Assembly (NCBI GenBank): GCA_007118195.1
Contig: SKSA01000271.1
Location: 1-8,661 of the forward strand
From: Anaerobacillus sp.
GTDB taxonomy: Bacteria > Bacillota > Bacilli > Bacillales > Anaerobacillaceae
Length of the DNA stretch: 8,661 nucleotides
Reading direction: 5' to 3'
Part shown: piece by piece, positions 6,944 through 8,661 of the stretch
Position numbering within the stretch: position 1 is the first letter of the stretch
Layout: every line of letters begins with the position of its first letter
Position numbers and translations under genes: made by a program
The notes under the pieces: generated by a model
Seen by the model: only the letters and a program-made list of their open reading frames with translations
Told to the model about the DNA's origin: nothing
Databases searched by the model: none

Positions 6944-6982
6944 CACCATTTTTTTAACGTAATTAAGAAAGGTTGTTTATAC

Positions 6983-8661
6983 ATGGAATTATTTCATCCA
7001 ACAAAGTTACCTAATACGAGGCATTTCTTTTTCACGGGAAAAGGTGGGGTTGGAAAAACATCAACGGCTTGTGCGACGGCTGTTGCCCTAGCTGAAGCTG
7101 GAAAAAAAGTACTGATTGTTAGTACTGACCCCGCTTCTAACCTTGAAGATGTGTTTGGAGAAACTTTATCAAATGAACCAACAGCAATCAAAAACATAGA
7201 TAATTTATTTGCTTCGAACTTAGATCCTGAACAAGCAGCAAAAGATTATCGTGAAAGTGTCATTGGACCTTACCGAGGAAAACTCCCAAAGGCCGCTATT
7301 GACAATATGGAAGAGCAACTATCTGGCGCTTGCACTGTAGAAATTGCTGCTTTTGATGAATTTACAAATTTGCTCGCAAACGAAGATTTAACAAAACCAT
7401 TTGATCATATTATTTTTGATACCGCTCCTACTGGGCATACGTTACGACTTTTACAACTACCTACTGCGTGGTCTTCATTTTTAGAAGATAATACAACAGG
7501 TGCTTCTTGCTTAGGCCCACTATCGGGGCTCGCCGAAAAAAAAGCGCTTTATGCGCGTACTGTAGCTGCTTTAGCTAATAGTGAAGAAACAACACTAATA
7601 TTAGTATCTAGACCGGAGTTTTCAGCATTAAATGAAGCAGAACGAGCATCGACTGAGCTAAGTGAATTAGGGATTAAAAACCAGGCCCTGATTATTAATG
7701 GAGTTTTTACTGCTACCAAAAAAGATGACCTGATCGCACGACAATTAGAAGCACGCCAACATAAAGCGTTAGCTCAATTATCCGATTACTTAAAAGGGAT
7801 CAAAACGTTTAAGCTCCCGCTCGTACCTTTTAACTTAACGGGCTTAGAAGCGCTTAGAAAATTTTTTGAACCAGTGAATTTCACGGTGTCACCTACAACT
7901 AAAGATCCTGCTGCAGAAAGTATTCCTCAACTGCGCACATTCATTGATTCATTCTCTGAAAAAAATAGTGGGGTTATTATGACGATGGGAAAAGGTGGCG
8001 TCGGAAAAACGACAATGGCAGCGGCTATTGCTTTAGGACTCGCTGAAAAAGGCCATGAAGTGCATTTGACAACGACGGACCCTGCAGCACATCTCACAAC
8101 CGTTTTAAAAGATGCTAATTTAGAAGGAAATATCTCTGTAAGTAGAATTGATCCTAAACATGAGGTTGAAGCGTACCGCGATGAAGTATTGAGTAAAGTA
8201 AGTGATACACTCGACGAAGAAAGCTTAGAGTATATAAAAGAAGATTTACGCTCACCTTGTACGGAGGAAATTGCAGTTTTTCGAGCGTTTGCACACATTG
8301 TCGATAAAGCTAAAGACGCCTTTGTCGTCATTGACACTGCACCTACAGGGCATACATTACTTCTTTTAGATGCTGCGGAGTCTTACCATAAAGAAGTCAC
8401 TCGCTCTAATGGTGACATGCCTGAAGCAGTAAAAAAGCTTTTACCTAGACTTCGTAATGAAGCAATTACGAATGTTGTATTGGTTACACTACCAGAAGCG
8501 ACGCCTGTTTTTGAAGCAAGCAGACTTCAAGAAGATTTAAGAAGAGCCGAAATTTATCCAAAATGGTGGGTTATTAATCAGAGCTTCCAAGCTGCAAATT
8601 CAAAAGATCCAATTCTTCAAGGAAGAGCCACTTCCGAAGAACGATGGATCAAAAAAGTGAA
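6983..8661 (+). CDS. arsA: Arsenite-stimulated ATPase ArsA (3' end cut by window edge)
   Basis: This cytoplasmic ATPase receives arsenite from ArsD and energises export through the membrane permease. 559 codons are present; the family is usually about 580 residues, so only a short tail is missing. It has the two-domain (A1-A2) build: P-loops GKGGVGKT at 19-26 and 336-343, each followed by a signal motif DTAPTGHTL (146-154 and 451-459). The three arsenite-site cysteines of E. coli ArsA (C113, C172, C422) are matched by C117 (SGACTVE), C176 (ASCLGP) and C426 (SPCTEE). The linker between the halves is about 295-328. The ATG at 6983 has a moderate ribosome site (GAAAGG, about 10 nt away). Its natural permease here is Acr3, encoded on the other arm of the locus. 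No frameshift is seen. Confidence 0.96.
   Translation, partial: MELFHPTKLPNTRHFFFTGKGGVGKTSTACATAVALAEAGKKVLIVSTDPASNLEDVFGETLSNEPTAIKNIDNLFASNLDPEQAAKDYRESVIGPYRGKLPKAAIDNMEEQLSGACTVEIAAFDEFTNLLANEDLTKPFDHIIFDTAPTGHTLRLLQLPTAWSSFLEDNTTGASCLGPLSGLAEKKALYARTVAALANSEETTLILVSRPEFSALNEAERASTELSELGIKNQALIINGVFTATKKDDLIARQLEARQHKALAQLSDYLKGIKTFKLPLVPFNLTGLEALRKFFEPVNFTVSPTTKDPAAESIPQLRTFIDSFSEKNSGVIMTMGKGGVGKTTMAAAIALGLAEKGHEVHLTTTDPAAHLTTVLKDANLEGNISVSRIDPKHEVEAYRDEVLSKVSDTLDEESLEYIKEDLRSPCTEEIAVFRAFAHIVDKAKDAFVVIDTAPTGHTLLLLDAAESYHKEVTRSNGDMPEAVKKLLPRLRNEAITNVVLVTLPEATPVFEASRLQEDLRRAEIYPKWWVINQSFQAANSKDPILQGRATSEERWIKKV

Noticed and set aside
6749..6949. Minus-strand 66-codon open frame over the arsD end
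   Set aside because: It overlaps the conserved arsD coding sequence and the hairpin, and has no ribosome site or recognisable domain.
7927..8337. Minus-strand 136-codon open frame inside arsA
   Set aside because: It is the complement of the second ATPase domain of arsA; serine- and alanine-rich sequence without a recognisable family is typical of a shadow frame.

Overview
The window looks like chromosome from an AT-rich, low-GC Gram-positive bacterium of the Bacillus type, possibly an alkaliphilic or related bacillus (inference). The reasons are strong AGGAGG-like ribosome sites, TTGACA/TATAAT promoters, an ArsC of the 139-residue thioredoxin-coupled Bacillus class, and an AccC closely resembling Bacillus biotin carboxylase as I remember it. 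Most of the window is an arsenic-resistance locus.

Left part (1-1900, minus strand): a biotin carboxylase gene (accC type) is followed 83 bp later by the start of a TetR-family regulator gene that runs off the left edge. No accB lies upstream, so this is probably a second, regulated carboxylase subunit and not the main fatty-acid-synthesis copy. A TTGACA-N17-TAAAAT promoter with a near-perfect 16-bp palindrome just after the predicted transcription start suggests that the TetR protein controls its own operon. A 21-bp perfect inverted repeat and a possible intergenic-repeat remnant lie in the roughly 210-nt leader.

Middle (1901-4140, minus strand): a single-gene unit for a membrane chemoreceptor (dCache sensor, HAMP, MCP signalling domain). 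It has its own terminator overlapping the stop codon. Upstream, a strong hairpin at 4084-4128 separates it from the ars genes.

Right part (4147-8661): a divergent ars locus. To the left run arsR, acr3 and arsC; to the right run arsD and arsA (arsA is cut by the right edge about 559 codons in). ArsR represses from an operator inside a consensus promoter. ArsC reduces arsenate to arsenite, ArsD carries arsenite to the ArsA ATPase, and Acr3 exports arsenite, probably driven or helped by ArsA.

The least ordinary feature is a family of imperfect palindromic repeats found only around the ars genes. Two full copies in opposite orientation bracket arsC (4147-4262 and 4709-4796), and a half copy (about 6380-6440) lies upstream of arsD, where its end appears to supply the -35 region of the arsD promoter. 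A separate large hairpin followed by T-runs lies between arsD and arsA. I saw no RNA genes, CRISPR arrays or transposase genes, and no clearly new multi-gene system.
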